Source: Acanthosepion esculentum
Taxonomy: Eukaryota > Mollusca > Cephalopoda > Sepiida > Sepiidae
Assembly (NCBI GenBank): GCA_964036315.1
Contig: CAXIWW010000817.1
Location: 6,049,501-6,113,500, forward strand
Length of the DNA stretch: 64,000 nt
Reading direction: 5' to 3'
The position numbers were made by a program, and so were the translations under genes. Within the stretch, counting starts at the first letter, position 1, and the number at the start of each line of letters is the position of its first letter. Shown here piece by piece: positions 24,005-34,440 of this stretch. The notes under the pieces were generated by a model. That model had not been told where the DNA came from, searched no databases, and was given only the letters and a program-made list of their open reading frames with translations.

Positions 24005-25865
24005 AGGACTAGTTGGCAATGTGGTCCTGTTGGCACTTTTGCTATCAGCTGTTGGCACTTTTGCTATCAGTTTTGGCACTTTTGGTATCAGTTGTTGGCA
24101 CTTTTGCTATCAGCTGTTGGCACTTTTGCAATCAGCTGTTGGCACTTTTGCTATCAGCTGTTGGAATTTTGCTATCAGCTGTTGGAATTTTGCTATCAGC
24201 TGTTGGCACTTTTGCTATCAGCTGTTGGCACTTTTGCTATCAGCTGTGGTGCTGTTGGCACTTTGGCTATCAGCTGTGGTGCTGTTGGCACTTTTGCTAT
24301 CAGCTGTTGGCACTTTTGCTATCAGCTGTTGGAACTTTTGCTATCAGCTGTTGGCACTTTTGCTATCAGCTGTGGTGCTGTTGGCACTTTTGCTATCAAC
24401 TGGTGTTGTTCGCAAGTTTTTATATAAACATGTATTTTTATACATTCATAGTGTTTTTTTTAGTGGGGGGTCACTATTTGCTCATAGCTAAGACCCTTTG
24501 TGATCAGGAGCCTTGCTGTCAGATGTAGTTTATAGTCATACCTAGGAATAGTTGGCACTGTTGTGCTGTTGGCACTTTTGCTACAGCTGTTGGCACTTTT
24601 GCTATCAGCTGTTGGCACATTTGCTATCAGCTGTTGGCACTTTTGCTATCAGCTGTGGTGCTGTTGGCACTTTGGCTATCAGCTGTGGTGCTGTTGGCAC
24701 TTTTGCTATCAGCTGTTGGCACTTTTGCTATCAGCTGTTGGCACATTTGCTATCAGCTTTTGGCACTTTTGGTATCAGCTGTTGGCACTTTTGCTATCAG
24801 CTGTGGTGCTGTTGGCACTCTTGCTATCAACTGGTGTTGTCTGCAAGTTTTTATATAAACATGTATTTTTATACATTCATAGTGTTTTTTTTTAGTGGGG
24901 AGTCACTACTTGCTCATAGCTGGGACCCTTTGTGATCAGAAGCCTTGCTGTCAGATGTAGTTTATAGTCATACCTAGGACTAGTTGGCAATGTGGTGCTG
25001 TTGGCACTTTTGCTATCAGCTGTTGGCACTTTTGCTATCAGCTGTTGGAATTTTGCTATCAGCTGTTGGAATTTTGCTATCAGCTGTTGGCACTTTTGCT
25101 ATCAGCTGTTGGCACTTTTGCTATCAGCTGTGGTGCTGTTGGCACTTTGGCTATCAGCTGTGGTGCTGTTGGCACTTTTGCTATCAGCTGTTGGCACTTT
25201 TGCTATCAGCTGTTGGAACTTTTGCTATCAGCTGTTGGCACTTTTGCTATCAGCTGTGGTGCTGTTGGCACTTTTGCTATCAACTGGTGTTGTTCGCAAG
25301 TTTTTATATAAACATGTATTTTTATACATTCATAGTGTTTTTTTTAGTGGGGGGTCACTATTTGCTCATAGCTAAGACCCTTTGTGATCAGGAGCCTTGC
25401 TGTCAGATGTAGTTTATAGTCATACCTAGGAATAGTTGGCACTGTTGTGCTGTTGGCACTTTTGCTATCAGCTGTTGGCACTTTTGCTATCAGCTGTTGG
25501 CACATTTGCTATCAGCTGTTGGCACTTTTGATATCAGCTGTGGTGCTGTTGGCACTTTGGCTATCAGCTGTGGTGCTGTTGGCACTTTTGCTATCAGCTG
25601 TTGGCACTTTTGCTATCAGCTGTTGGCACATTTGCTATCAGCTTTTGGCACTTTTGGTATCAGCTGTTGGCACTTTTGCTATCAGCTGTGGTGCTGTTGG
25701 CACTCTTGCTATCAACTGGTGTTGTCTGCAAGTTTTTATATAAACATGTATTTTTATACATTCATAGTGTTTTTTTTTAGTGGGGGGTCACTACTTGCTC
25801 ATAGCTGGGACCCTTTGTGATCAGAAGCCTTGCTGTCAGATGTAGTTTATAGTCATACCTAGGAC
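24005..25865 (+). repeat. Two-copy tandem block with offset 884-971 bp, rich in internal CTGTGGTG blocks
   Basis: Modules 24429 and 24860 recur as 25313 and 25745. Copy 1 is about 971 bp and copy 2 about 884 bp. The 87-bp difference is four 22-mers, one of them a base short (ATCAGTTTTGGC near 24,070). Both copies carry two consecutive TTGGAATTTTGC copies and a doubled CTGTGGTG element around a GGCACTTTGGC copy (near 24,245-24,280, 24,650-24,690, 25,130-25,170 and 25,540-25,580). Copy 1 has CTACAGC where copy 2 has CTATCAGC (near 24,581), a fresh 1-bp difference. Confidence 0.9.
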
Positions 25866-26450
25866 TAGTTGGCAATGTGGTGCTGTTGGCACTTTTGCTA
25901 TCAGCTGTTTGCACTTTTGCTATAAGCTGTTGGCACATTTGCTATCAGCTGTTGACATTTTGCTATCAGCTGTGGTGCTGTTGGCACTTTTGCTATCAGC
26001 TGTTGGCAATTTTGCGATCAGCCGTTGGCACTTTTGCTATCAGCTGTTGGCACGTTTGCTATCAGCTGTGGTGCTGTTGGCACTTTTGCTATGAACTGGT
26101 GTTGTTCGCAAGTTTTTATATAAACATGTATTTTTATACATTCATAATGTTTTTTTTTAGTGGGGGGTCACTATTTGCTCATAGCAGGGACCCTATGTGA
26201 TCAGAAGCCTTGCTGTCAGATGTAGTTTATAGTCATGCCTAGGACTAGTTGTCAATGTGGTGCTGTTGGCACTTTTGCTATCAGCTGTTGGCAATTTTTC
26301 TATCAGCTGTTGGCACTTTTGCTATCAGCTGTTGGCTCTTTTGCTATCAGCTGTTGGCACTTTTGCTATCAGCTGTGGTGCTGTTGGCACTTTTGCTATC
26401 AACTGGTGTTGTTCGCAAGTTTTTAGTAAACATGTATTTTTATACTTTCA

Positions 26451-26466
26451 TTTTTTTTTTTTTTTT
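26451..26466 (+). repeat. Longest T homopolymer (16 T) in a satellite A module
   Basis: The T-run between TTTCATAGTG and AGTGGGG is normally 8-10 T. Here the TAGTG that normally precedes it is gone and the run reaches 16 T. Other extremes are 13 T at 6,354-6,366, 12 T at 3,167-3,178 and 7 T at 28,903-28,909. Run-length changes account for the 1-3 bp scatter around the 22-bp ladder of unit lengths. Confidence 0.9.
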
Positions 26467-29130
26467 AGTGGGGGGTCACTATTTGCTCATAGCTGGGACC
26501 GTTTGTGATCAGAAGCCTAGCTGTCAGATGTAGTTTATAGTCATACCTAGGACTAGTTGGCACTGTGGTGCTGTTGGCACTTTTGCTATCAGCTGTGGTG
26601 CTATTCGCACTTTTGCTATCAACTGGTTTTGTTCGCAAGTTTTTATATAAACATGTATTTTTATACATTCATAGTGTTTTTTTTAGTGGGGGGTCACTAT
26701 TTTCTCATAGCTGGGACCCTTTGTGATCAGAAGTCTTGCTGTCAGATGTAGTTTATAGTCATGCCTAGGACTAGTTGTCAATGTGGTGCTGTTGGCACTT
26801 TTGCTATCAGCTGTTGGCACATCTGCTATCAGCTTTTGGCACTTTTGCTATAAGATGTTGGCACTTTTGCTATCATTTGTTGGCATTTTTGCTATCAGCT
26901 GTTGGCACATTTGCTATCACCTGTTGGCACTTTTGCTATCAGCTGTTGGCACTTTTGCTATCAGCTTTTGGCACTTTTGAAATCAGCTGTTGGCACTTTT
27001 GCTATCAGCTGTTGGCACTTTTGCTATCAGCTGTGGTGCTGTTGGCACTTTTGTTATCAACTGGTGTTGTTTGCAAGTTTTTATTAAAACATGTATTTTT
27101 ATACTTTCATAGTGTTTTTTTTTTAGTGGGGGGCACTATTTGCTCATAGCTGGGACCGTTTGTTATCAGAAGCCTTGCTCTCAGATGTAGTTTATAGTCA
27201 TACCTAGGACATGTGGCACTGTGGTGATGTTGGCACTTTTGCTATCAGCTGTTGGCACTTTTGCTATCACCTGTTGGCACTTTTGCTATCAGCTGTGGTG
27301 CTGTTTGCACTTTTGCGATCAGCTGTGGTGCTGTTGGCACTTTTGCTATCAACTGGTGTTGTTCGCAAGTTTTTATATAAACAAGTATTTTCATACTTTC
27401 ATATTGTTTTTTTTTTAGTGGGGTGTCACTATTTGCTCATAGCTGGGACCCTTTGTGATCAGAAGCCTTGCTGTCAGATGTAGTTTATATTCATACCTAG
27501 GACTAGTTGGCACTGTTGTGCTGTTGGCACTTTTGCTATCAGCTGTTGGCACTTTTGCTATCAGCTGTTGGCACTTTTGCTATCAGCTGTGGTGCTGTTG
27601 GCACTTTTGCTATCAACTGGTGTTGTTCGCAAGTTTTTATATAAACATGTATTTTTATACTTCCATAGTGTTTTTTTTTAGTGGGGGGTCACTATTTGCT
27701 CATAGCTGGGACCCTTTGTGATCAGAAGCCTGGCTGTCAGATGTAGTTTATATTCATATCTAGGACTAGTTGGCACTGTGGTGCTGTTGGCACTTTTGCT
27801 ATCAGCTGTTGGCACTTTTGCTATCAGCTTTTGGCACTTTTGCTATCAGCTGTTGGCACTTTTGCTATCAGCTTTTGGCACTTTTGCTATCATCTGTTGG
27901 CACTTTTGAAATCAGCTGTTGGCACTTTTGCTATCAGCTGTTGGCACTTTTGCTATCAGCTGTTGGCACTTTTGCTATCAGCTGTGGTGCTGTTGCCACT
28001 TTTGCTATCAACTGGTGTTGTTCGCAAGTTTTTATAAAAACATGTATTTTTATACTTTCATAGTGTTTTTTTTTTAGTGGGGGGTCACTATTTGCTCATA
28101 GCTGGGACCCTTTGTGATCAGAACCCTGGCTGTCAGATGTAGTTTATAGTCATGCCTAGGACTAGTTGGCACTGTGGTGCTGTTGGCACTTTTGCTATCA
28201 GCTGTTGGCACTTTTGCTATCAGCTGTTGGCACTTTTGCTATCAGCTGTGGTGCTGTTGGCACTTTTGCTATCAACTGGTGTTGTTCGCAAGTTTTTATA
28301 TAAACATGTATTTTTATACATTCATAGTGTTTATTTTTTAGTGGGGTGTCACTATTTGCTCATAGCTGGGACCCTTTGTGATCAGAAGCCTTGCTGTCAG
28401 ATGTAGTTCATAATCATACCTAGGACTAGTTGGCAATGTGGTGCTGTTGGCACTTTTGCTATCAGCTGTTGGCACTTTTGCTATCAGCTGTTGGCAATTT
28501 TGCTATCTGCTGTTGGCACTTTTGCTATCAGCTGTGGTGCTGTTGGCAATTTTGCTATCAACTGGTGTTGTTCGCAAGTTTTTATATAAACATGTATTTT
28601 TATACTTTCATAGTGTTTTTTTTTTAGTGGGGGGATCATTTTTTGCTCATAGCTTTGACCCTTTGTGATCAGAAGCCTTGCTGTCAGATGTAGTTTATAG
28701 TCATACCTAGGACTAGTTGGCACTGTGGTGCTGTTCGCACTTTTGCTATCAGCTGTTGGCACTTTTGATATCAGCTGTTGGCACTTTTGCTATTAGCTGT
28801 TGGCACTTTTGTTATCAGCTGTTGTGCTGTTGGCACTTTTGCTATCAACTGTTGTTGTTCGCAAGATTTAATATAAACATGTATTTTTATACTTTCATAG
28901 TGTTTTTTTAGTGGGGGGTCACTATTTGCTCATAGCTGGGACCCTTTATGATCAGTAGCCTTGCTGTCATATGTAGTTTATATTCATACCAAGGACTAGT
29001 TGGCACTGTGGTGCTGTTGGCACTTTTGCTATCAGCTGTTGGCACTTTTGCTATCAGCAGTTGGCATTTTTGCTTTCAGCTGTTGGCACTTTTGCTATCA
29101 GCTGTGGTGCTGTTGGCACTTTTGCTATCA

Positions 29131-29298
29131 ACTGGTGTTGTTTGCAAGTTTTTATATAAACATGTATTTTTATACTTTCATAGTGTTTTTTTTAGTGGGG
29201 GGTCACTATTTGCTCATAGCTGGGACCCTTTGTGATCAGAAGCCTTGCTGTCAGATGTAGTTTATAGTCATACCTAGGACTAGTTGGCACTGTGGTGC
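29131..29298 (+). repeat. Type copy of the 168-bp conserved module of satellite A
   Basis: A near-consensus example of the module present 164 times in full. In order: ACTGGTGTTG plus TTTGCAAG (TTCGCAAG in most copies), TATATAAA and CATG at 29,161, TTTTTATACTTTCATAGTG, a T8 run at 29,186-29,193, AGTGGGGGGTCAC with G6 at 29,197-29,202, TATTTGCTCATAGCTGGGAC, TGATCA at 29,233-29,238, GCCTTGCTGTCAGATGTAG, TTTATAGTCATA, and the adjoining palindromes CCTAGG (29,273) and ACTAGT (29,279). It ends in TTGGCACTGTGGTG, after which the 22-mer array resumes. The CATG has an imperfect TATAAA/TTTATA inverted repeat around it. The module has no start-to-stop frame of gene length and no recognised RNA fold. Confidence 0.95.
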
Positions 29299-29414
29299 TG
29301 TTGGCACTTTTGCTATCAGCTGTTGGCACTTTTGCTATCAGCTGTTGGAACTTTTGCTATCAGCTGTTGGCACTTTTGCTATCAGCTGTGGTGCTCTGGG
29401 CACTTTTGCTATCA
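29299..29414 (+). repeat. Type copy of the 22-bp minisatellite array
   Basis: Typical short array between two modules: successive 22-mers CTGTTGGCAC plus TTTTGCTATCAG. An 8-bp CTGTGGTG-like block (here CTGTGGTG followed by a CTCTGGGCAC variant) stands before the last copy, which runs into the next module as CTATCAACTGG. The head-to-tail join creates CAGCTG every 22 bp. Frequent variants elsewhere are GGTATCA for GCTATCA, CAGCTTTTGG for CAGCTGTTGG, ATCATCTG for ATCAGCTG, and CACATTTGC for CACTTTTGC. Subtracting module length from the 58.9 kb of satellite A leaves room for roughly 1,300-1,400 22-mers; this is arithmetic, not a count. Confidence 0.95.
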
Positions 29415-31757
29415 ACTGGTGTTGTTCGCAAGTTTTTATATAAACATGTATTTTTATACTTTCATAGTGCTTTTTTTTTAGTGGGGGGTCATTTTTTGCT
29501 CATAGCTGAGACCCTTTGTGATCAGAAGCCTTGCTGTCAGATGTAGTTTATAGTCATACCTAGGACTAGTTGGCACTGTGGTGCTGTTGGCACTTTTGCT
29601 ATCAGCTGTTGGAACTTTTGCTATCAGCAGTTGGCATTTTTACTTTCAGCTGTGTGCACTTTTGCTATCAGCTGTGGTGCTGTTGGCACTTTTGCTATCA
29701 ACTGGTGTTGTTCGCAAGTTTTTATATAAACATGTATTTTTCTACTTTCATAGTGTTTTTTTTTTAGTGGGGGGTCACTATTTGCTCATAGATGGGACCC
29801 TTTGTGATCAGAAGCCTTGCTGTCAGATGTAGTTTATAGTCATACCTAGGAGTAGTTGGCACTGTGGTTCTGTTGGCACTTTTGGTATCAGCTGTTGGCA
29901 CTTTTGCTATCAGCTGTTGGAACATTTGGTATCAGCTGTTGGCACTTTTGCTATCAGCTGTGGTGCTGTTGGCACTTTTGCTATCAACTAGTGTTGTTCG
30001 CAAGTTTTTATATAAACATGTATTTTTATACTTTCATAGTGTTTTTTTTTTTAGTGGGGGGTCATTTTTTGCTCATAGCTGAGACCCTTTGTGATCAGAA
30101 GCCTTGCTGTCAGATGTAGTTTATAGTCATACCTAGGACTAGTTGGCATTGTGGTGCTGTTGGCACTTTTGCTATCAGTTGTTGGCACTTTTGCTATCAG
30201 CGGTCTGCACTTTTGCTATCAGCTGTGGTGATGTTGGCACTTTTGCTATCAGCTGTTGGCACTTTTGCTATCTGCTGTTGGCACTTTAGCTATCAGCTGT
30301 TGGCACTTTTGCTATCAGCTGTGGTGCTGTTGGCATTTTTGCTATCAACTGGTGTTCGCAAGTTTTTATATAAACATGTATTTTTATACATTCATAGTGT
30401 TTTTTTTAGTGGGGGGTCACTATTTGCTCATAGCTGGGACCCTTTATGATCAGCAGCCTTGCTGTCAGATGTAGTTTATAGTCATACCTAGGACTAGTTG
30501 GCACTGTGGTGCTGTTGGCACTTTTGCTATCAGCTGTTGGCACATTTGCTATCAGCAGCTGGCATTTTTGCTATCAGCTGTTGGCACTTTTGATATCAGC
30601 TGTGGTGCTGTTGGCACTTTTGCTATCAACTGGTGTTGTTCGCAAGTTTTTATATAAACATGTATTTTTATACTTTCATAGTGTTTTTTTTTTAGTGGGG
30701 GGTCACTATTTGCTCATAGCTGGGACCCTTTGTGATCAGAAGCCTTGCTGTCAGATGTAGTTTATAATCATACCTAGGACTAGTTGGCACTGTGGTGCTG
30801 TTGGCCCTTTTGCTATCAGCTGTTTGCACTTTTGCTGTCAGCTGTTGGCACTTTTGCTATCAGCTGTTGGCACTTTTGCTATCAGCAGTGTTTCTGTTGG
30901 CATTTTTGCTATCAACTGGTGTTGTTCACAAGTTTTTATATAAACATGTATTTTTATATTTTCATAGTGTTTTTTTTTTAGTGGGGGGTCACTATTTGCT
31001 CATAGCTGGGACCCTTTGTGATCAGAACCCTTGCTGTCAGATGTAGTTCATAGTCATGCCTAGGACTAATTGGCAATGTGGTGCTGTTGGCACTTTTTCT
31101 ATCAGCTGTTGGCACTTTTGCTATCAGCTGTTGGCACTTTTGCTATCAACTGGTGTTGTCCGCAAGTTTTTATATAAACATGTATTTTTATACATTCATA
31201 GTGTTTTTTTTTAGTGGGCGGTCACTATTTGCTCATAGCTTGGACCCTTTGTGATCAGAAGCCTTGCTGTCAGATATAGTTTATAGTCATACCTAGGACT
31301 AGTTGGCACTGTGGTGCTGTTGGCACTTTTGCTATCAGCTGTTGGCACTTTTGCTATCAGCTGTTAACACTTTTTCTATCAGCTGTTGGCACTTTTGCTA
31401 TCAGCTGTTGACATTTTGCTATCAGTTTTGGCACTTTTCCTATCAGATGTTGGCACTTTTGCTATCAGCTCTTGGCACTTTTGCTATCGGCTGTTTGCAC
31501 TTTAGCTATCATCTGTTGGCACTTTTGCTATCAGCTGTTGGCACTTTTGGTATCATCTGTTGTCACTTTTGCTATCAGCTGTTGGCACTTTTTGTATCAT
31601 CTGTGGGCACTTTTGCTATCAGCTGTTGGCACATTTGCTATCACCTTTTGGCACTTTTGCTATCAGCTGTGGTGCTGTTGGCACTTTTGCTATCAACTGG
31701 TGTTGTTCGCAAGTTTTTATATAAGCATGTATATTCATACTTTCATAGTGTTTTTTT

Positions 31758-33066
31758 TAGTGGGGGGTCACTATTTGCTCATAGCTGGGACCCTTTGTGG
31801 TCAGAAGCCTTGCTGTCAGATGTAGTTTATAGTCATACCTAGGACTAGTTGGCACTGTGGTGCTGTTGGCACTTTTGCTATCAGCTGTTGGCACTTTTGC
31901 TATCAGCTGTAGGCACTTTTGCTATCAGCTGTGGTGCTGTTTGCACTTTTGCTATCAACCGGTGTTGTTCGTAAGTTTTTATATAAACATGTATTTTTAT
32001 ACTTTCATAGTGTTTTTTTTTAGTGGGGGTAACTATTTGCTCATAGCTGGGACCCTTTGTGATCAGAAGCCTTGCTGTCAGATGTAGTTTATAATCATAC
32101 CTAGGACTAGTTGGCACTGTGGTGCTGTTGGTACTTTTACTATCAGCTGTTGGCACTTTTGCTATCAGCTGTTGGCAGTTTTGCTATCAGCTGTTGGCAA
32201 TTTTGCTATCAGCTGTTGGCAATTTTGGTATCAGCTGTTGGCACTTCTGCTATCAACTGTTGGCACTTTCGCTATAAGCTGTTGGCACTTTTGGTATCAT
32301 CTGTTGGCACCTTTGCTATCAGCTGTTGGCACTTTTGCTATCAGCTGTTGGCACTTTTGCTATCAACTTTTGGCACTTTTGGTATCATCTGTGGGCACTT
32401 TTGCTATCAGCTGTTGGCACTTTTGCTATCAGCTGTTGGCACTTTTGCTATCAGCTGTTGGCACTTTTGTATCATCTGTTGGCACTTTTGCTATCAGCTG
32501 TTGGCACTTTTGCTATCAGCTTTTGGTATCAGCTGTTAGCACTTTTGCTATCAGCTGTTGGCACTTTTGCTATCAGCTGTGGTGCTGTTGGCACTTTTGC
32601 TATCAACTGGTGTTGTTCACAGGTTTTTATATAAACATGTATTTTTATACTTTCATAGTGTTTTTTTTTTAGTGGGGGGTCACTATTTGCTCATAGCTGT
32701 GACCCTTTCTGATCAGAAGCCTTGCTGTCAGATGTAGTTTATAGTCATACCTAGGACTAGTTGGCACTGTGGTGCTGTTGGCACATTTGCTATCAGCTGT
32801 TGGCACTTTTGGTATCAGCTGTTGGCACATTTGCTATCAGCTGTTGGCACTTTTGCTATCAGCTGTTGGCACTTTTGCTATCAGCTGTTGGCACTTTTGC
32901 TATCAGCTTTTGGCACTTTTGGTATCAGCTGTTGGCACTTTTGCTATCAGCTGTTGGCACTTTTGCTATCAGCTGTGGTGCTGTTGGCACGTTTGCTATC
33001 AACTGGTGTTGTTCGCAAGTTTTTAAGTAAACATGTATTTTTATACTTTCATAGAGTTTTTTTGTT
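31758..33066 (+). repeat. 1,309-bp higher-order repeat, copy 1
   Basis: Contains modules 31988, 32636 and 33032. Copy 2 follows directly at 33,067. Shared private words are TTTGTGGTCAG, a CTGTAGGCAC 22-mer, CGTAAGTTTT, GTGGGGGTAAC, GGCACTTTCGCTATAAG, a shortened TTTTGTATCATC and TTCACAGG. One substitution is visible: ATCAACCGG at 31,956 against ATCAACTGG at 33,265. Confidence 0.92.
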
Positions 33067-34440
33067 TAGTGGGGGGTCACTATTTGCTCATAGCTGGGAC
33101 CCTTTGTGGTCAGAAGCCTTGCTGTCAGATGTAGTTTATAGTCATACCTAGGACTAGTTGGCACTGTGGTGCTGTTGGCACTTTTGCTATCAGCTGTTGG
33201 CACTTTTGCTATCAGCTGTAGGCACTTTTGCTATCAGCTGTGGTGCTGTTTGCACTTTTGCTATCAACTGGTGTTGTTCGTAAGTTTTTATATAAACATG
33301 TATTTTTATACTTTCATAGTGTTTTTTTTTAGTGGGGGTAACTATTTGCTCATAGCTGGGACCCTTTGTGATCAGAAGCCTTGCTGTCAGATGTAGTTTA
33401 TAATCATACCTAGGACTAGTTGGCACTGTGGTGCTGTTGGTACTTTTACTATCAGCTGTTGGCACTTTTGCTATCAGCTGTTGGCAGTTTTGCTATCAGC
33501 TGTTGGCAATTTTGCTATCAGCTGTTGGCAATTTTGGTATCAGCTGTTGGCACTTCTGCTATCAACTGTTGGCACTTTCGCTATAAGCTGTTGGCACTTT
33601 TGGTATCATCTGTTGGCACCTTTGCTATCAGCTGTTGGCACTTTTGCTATCAGCTGTTGGCACTTTTGCTATCAACTTTTGGCACTTTTGGTATCATCTG
33701 TGGGCACTTTTGCTATCAGCTGTTGGCACTTTTGCTATCAGCTGTTGGCACTTTTGCTATCAGCTGTTGGCACTTTTGTATCATCTGTTGGCACTTTTGC
33801 TATCAGCTGTTGGCACTTTTGCTATCAGCTTTTGGTATCAGCTGTTAGCACTTTTGCTATCAGCTGTTGGCACTTTTGCTATCAGCTGTGGTGCTGTTGG
33901 CACTTTTGCTATCAACTGGTGTTGTTCACAGGTTTTTATATAAACATGTATTTTTATACTTTCATAGTGTTTTTTTTTTAGTGGGGGGTCACTATTTGCT
34001 CATAGCTGTGACCCTTTCTGATCAGAAGCCTTGCTGTCAGATGTAGTTTATAGTCATACCTAGGACTAGTTGGCACTGTGGTGCTGTTGGCACATTTGCT
34101 ATCAGCTGTTGGCACTTTTGGTATCAGCTGTTGGCACATTTGCTATCAGCTGTTGGCACTTTTGCTATCAGCTGTTGGCACTTTTGCTATCAGCTGTTGG
34201 CACTTTTGGTATCAGCTGTTGGCACTTTTGCTATCAGCTGTTGGCACTTTTGTTATCAGCTGTGGTGCTGTTGGCACGTTTGCTATCAACTGGTGTTGTT
34301 CGCAAGTTTTTAAGTAAACATGTATTTTTATACTTTCATAGAGTTTTTTTGTTTAGTGGGGGGTCACTATTTGCTCATAGCTGGGACCCTTTGTGGTCAG
34401 AAGCCTTGCTGTCAGATGTAGTTTATAGTCATACCTAGAA
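33067..34440 (+). repeat. 1,309-bp higher-order repeat, copy 2, with one 22-mer lost
   Basis: Modules 33297, 33945 and 34319 correspond to 31988, 32636 and 33032. The first two pairs are offset 1,309 bp and the third 1,287 bp, so copy 2 lost exactly one 22-mer (a CAGCTTTTGG-flanked copy) in the last array. It also carries TTTTGTTATCAG at 34,250. The last 90 or so bases begin a third, partial copy. Confidence 0.92.

Larger units (their letters stand above)
28305..30945 (+). repeat. Regular 286-bp monomer zone
   Basis: Ten successive modules (28305, 28591, 28878, 29161, 29445, 29731, 30017, 30375, 30659, 30945) are spaced 286, 287, 283, 284, 286, 286, 358, 284 and 286 bp. This corresponds to a constant five 22-mers per unit. 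The single 358-bp exception carries an extra array segment with a second GTGGTG near 30,224. Several units share CAGCAGTTGGC or CAGCAGCTGGC and TTTGCTTTCAGC-type variants. Confidence 0.92.
25866..31757 (+). repeat. Satellite A sub-block 4 (19 modules), mostly short regular units
   Basis: Modules at 26125, 26431, 26652, 27090, 27382, 27646, 28041, 28305, 28591, 28878, 29161, 29445, 29731, 30017, 30375, 30659, 30945, 31179 and 31726. The interval 26431-26652 (221 bp) is the shortest in the window, with only about two 22-mers. The module at 26431 has lost two bases of its TATA core (TTTTTAGTAAACATG), and the one at 27090 reads TTATTAAAACATG. The array before 31726 (547 bp interval) is long and unusually divergent. 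Confidence 0.92.

Noticed and set aside
29131..29160. RNA polymerase III B-box-like GTTCGCAAG followed by T-runs (tRNA-derived SINE)
   Set aside because: Only GTTCG matches the B-box core GGTTCGANNCC. No convincing A-box at the right distance, no tRNA-like fold and no dispersed copies with target-site duplications are visible.
29186..29193. Poly-T run as a bacterial-type intrinsic terminator
   Set aside because: There is no GC-rich hairpin directly upstream, and the context is a eukaryotic satellite. The run-length variation is typical of homopolymer slippage.
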